From Ureibacillus aquaedulcis (lineage in GTDB: Bacteria > Bacillota > Bacilli > Bacillales_A > Planococcaceae), in NCBI RefSeq assembly GCF_030418165.1, contig NZ_JAUHTQ010000013.1:1-64000 (forward strand): 64,000 nt of DNA, written 5' to 3'. This document shows positions 63,882 through 64,000 of this stretch, in pieces (position 1 is the stretch's first letter; every line of letters begins with the position of its first letter). A program made the translations under genes and the position numbers. Below the pieces are notes generated by a model that worked only from the letters and a program-made list of their open reading frames with translations, was not told where the DNA came from and did not search any database.

Positions 63882-64000
63882 TTAACGCTGGCAGCTGGGG
63901 CAAAAGTAAGTTTTCCGTGATGAGATTTCATCTTTTTCAATGGGAGTATTGCAACGAGAACATTCTTTGCCTTCTTTATCGTAGACATAAAATTGGTAGC
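63882..64000 (-). CDS. Fpg/Nei-family DNA glycosylase, 3' end only
   Basis: The minus strand reaching the window edge encodes YQFYVYDKEGKECSRCN followed by TPIEKDEISSRKTYFCPSC and QR then a TAA at 63882-63884. This is the C-terminal zinc finger (C-x2-C-x16-C-x2-C) of formamidopyrimidine/endonuclease VIII glycosylases, which remove oxidised bases. The rest of the gene lies outside the window. It could be mutM or a second Fpg-like gene; the finger alone cannot say. Confidence 0.88.
   Translation of the reverse strand, partial: YQFYVYDKEGKECSRCNTPIEKDEISSRKTYFCPSCQR

Noticed and set aside
1-64000. CRISPR arrays, tRNA or rRNA genes, prophage or complete insertion sequences
   Set aside because: No regularly spaced repeats, no tRNA-like cloverleaf or rRNA consensus, and no transposase or phage genes were recognised on either strand.

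Overview
The window is AT-rich, low-GC Gram-positive DNA from an endospore-forming, S-layer-bearing Bacillaceae/Planococcaceae relative (Solibacillus or Lysinibacillus type is my best guess). The evidence is an alpha/beta-type small acid-soluble spore protein, a Tlp-type spore protein, an SLH-anchored 5'-nucleotidase, an RsbQ/RsbP pair, a lipoteichoic acid synthase, and strong AGGAGG ribosome binding sites throughout. It is ordinary chromosome: no rRNA, tRNA, CRISPR array, phage or intact insertion sequence was seen.

Layout. 1-12 kb: flavin-dependent oxidoreductase, NrnB-type oligoribonuclease, SLH 5'-nucleotidase, spore protein, dapA behind a lysine riboswitch, a PLP aminotransferase, a D-2-hydroxyacid dehydrogenase, small genes, a tartrate/isopropylmalate-type dehydrogenase, and a frameshifted VOC pseudogene. 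12-20.5 kb: YkuK-like protein, M29 aminopeptidase, SstT symporter, DUF1456 protein, an Lrp/AsnC regulator overlapping an aminotransferase, a 260-bp hairpin-rich element with perfect 10-bp terminal inverted repeats, and an alanine/glycine symporter. 20.7-25.1 kb: pstSCAB-phoU with PhoP-box-like repeats upstream. 25.2-29.1 kb: GtrA-like protein, a stand-alone MprF-type lysyltransferase domain, and a KimA-type potassium transporter behind a c-di-AMP (ydaO) riboswitch.

29.5-36.0 kb: the most notable region, six tightly packed plus-strand genes (KAS III-like synthase, ATP-grasp ligase, extended SDR, metallo-beta-lactamase-fold hydrolase, coenzyme F390 synthetase/PaaK-like adenylating enzyme, GNAT/FemAB-like acyltransferase). 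This looks like an undescribed small-molecule or lipid biosynthetic cluster with no PKS or NRPS megasynthase. It shares enzyme classes with the OleABCD beta-lactone/olefin pathway but is not that pathway.

36-46.4 kb: Tlp, LTA synthase, LysM-3D cell-wall protein, and an MFS transporter / MetE-like / LysR cluster with a MET-box-like palindrome, then RsbP/RsbQ. 46.5-57.5 kb: MarR-controlled MMPL transporter, sodium:solute symporter with its DUF3311 partner, and a two-component system next to a MacB-like ABC exporter. 57.7-64 kb: tRNA-dihydrouridine synthase, histidine phosphatase, two SDRs divergent from a TetR regulator, a Cys/Ser/Gly-tailed membrane protein, and the 3' end of an Fpg/Nei glycosylase running off the window.

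All functional calls rest on motif recognition by eye; no database search was run.
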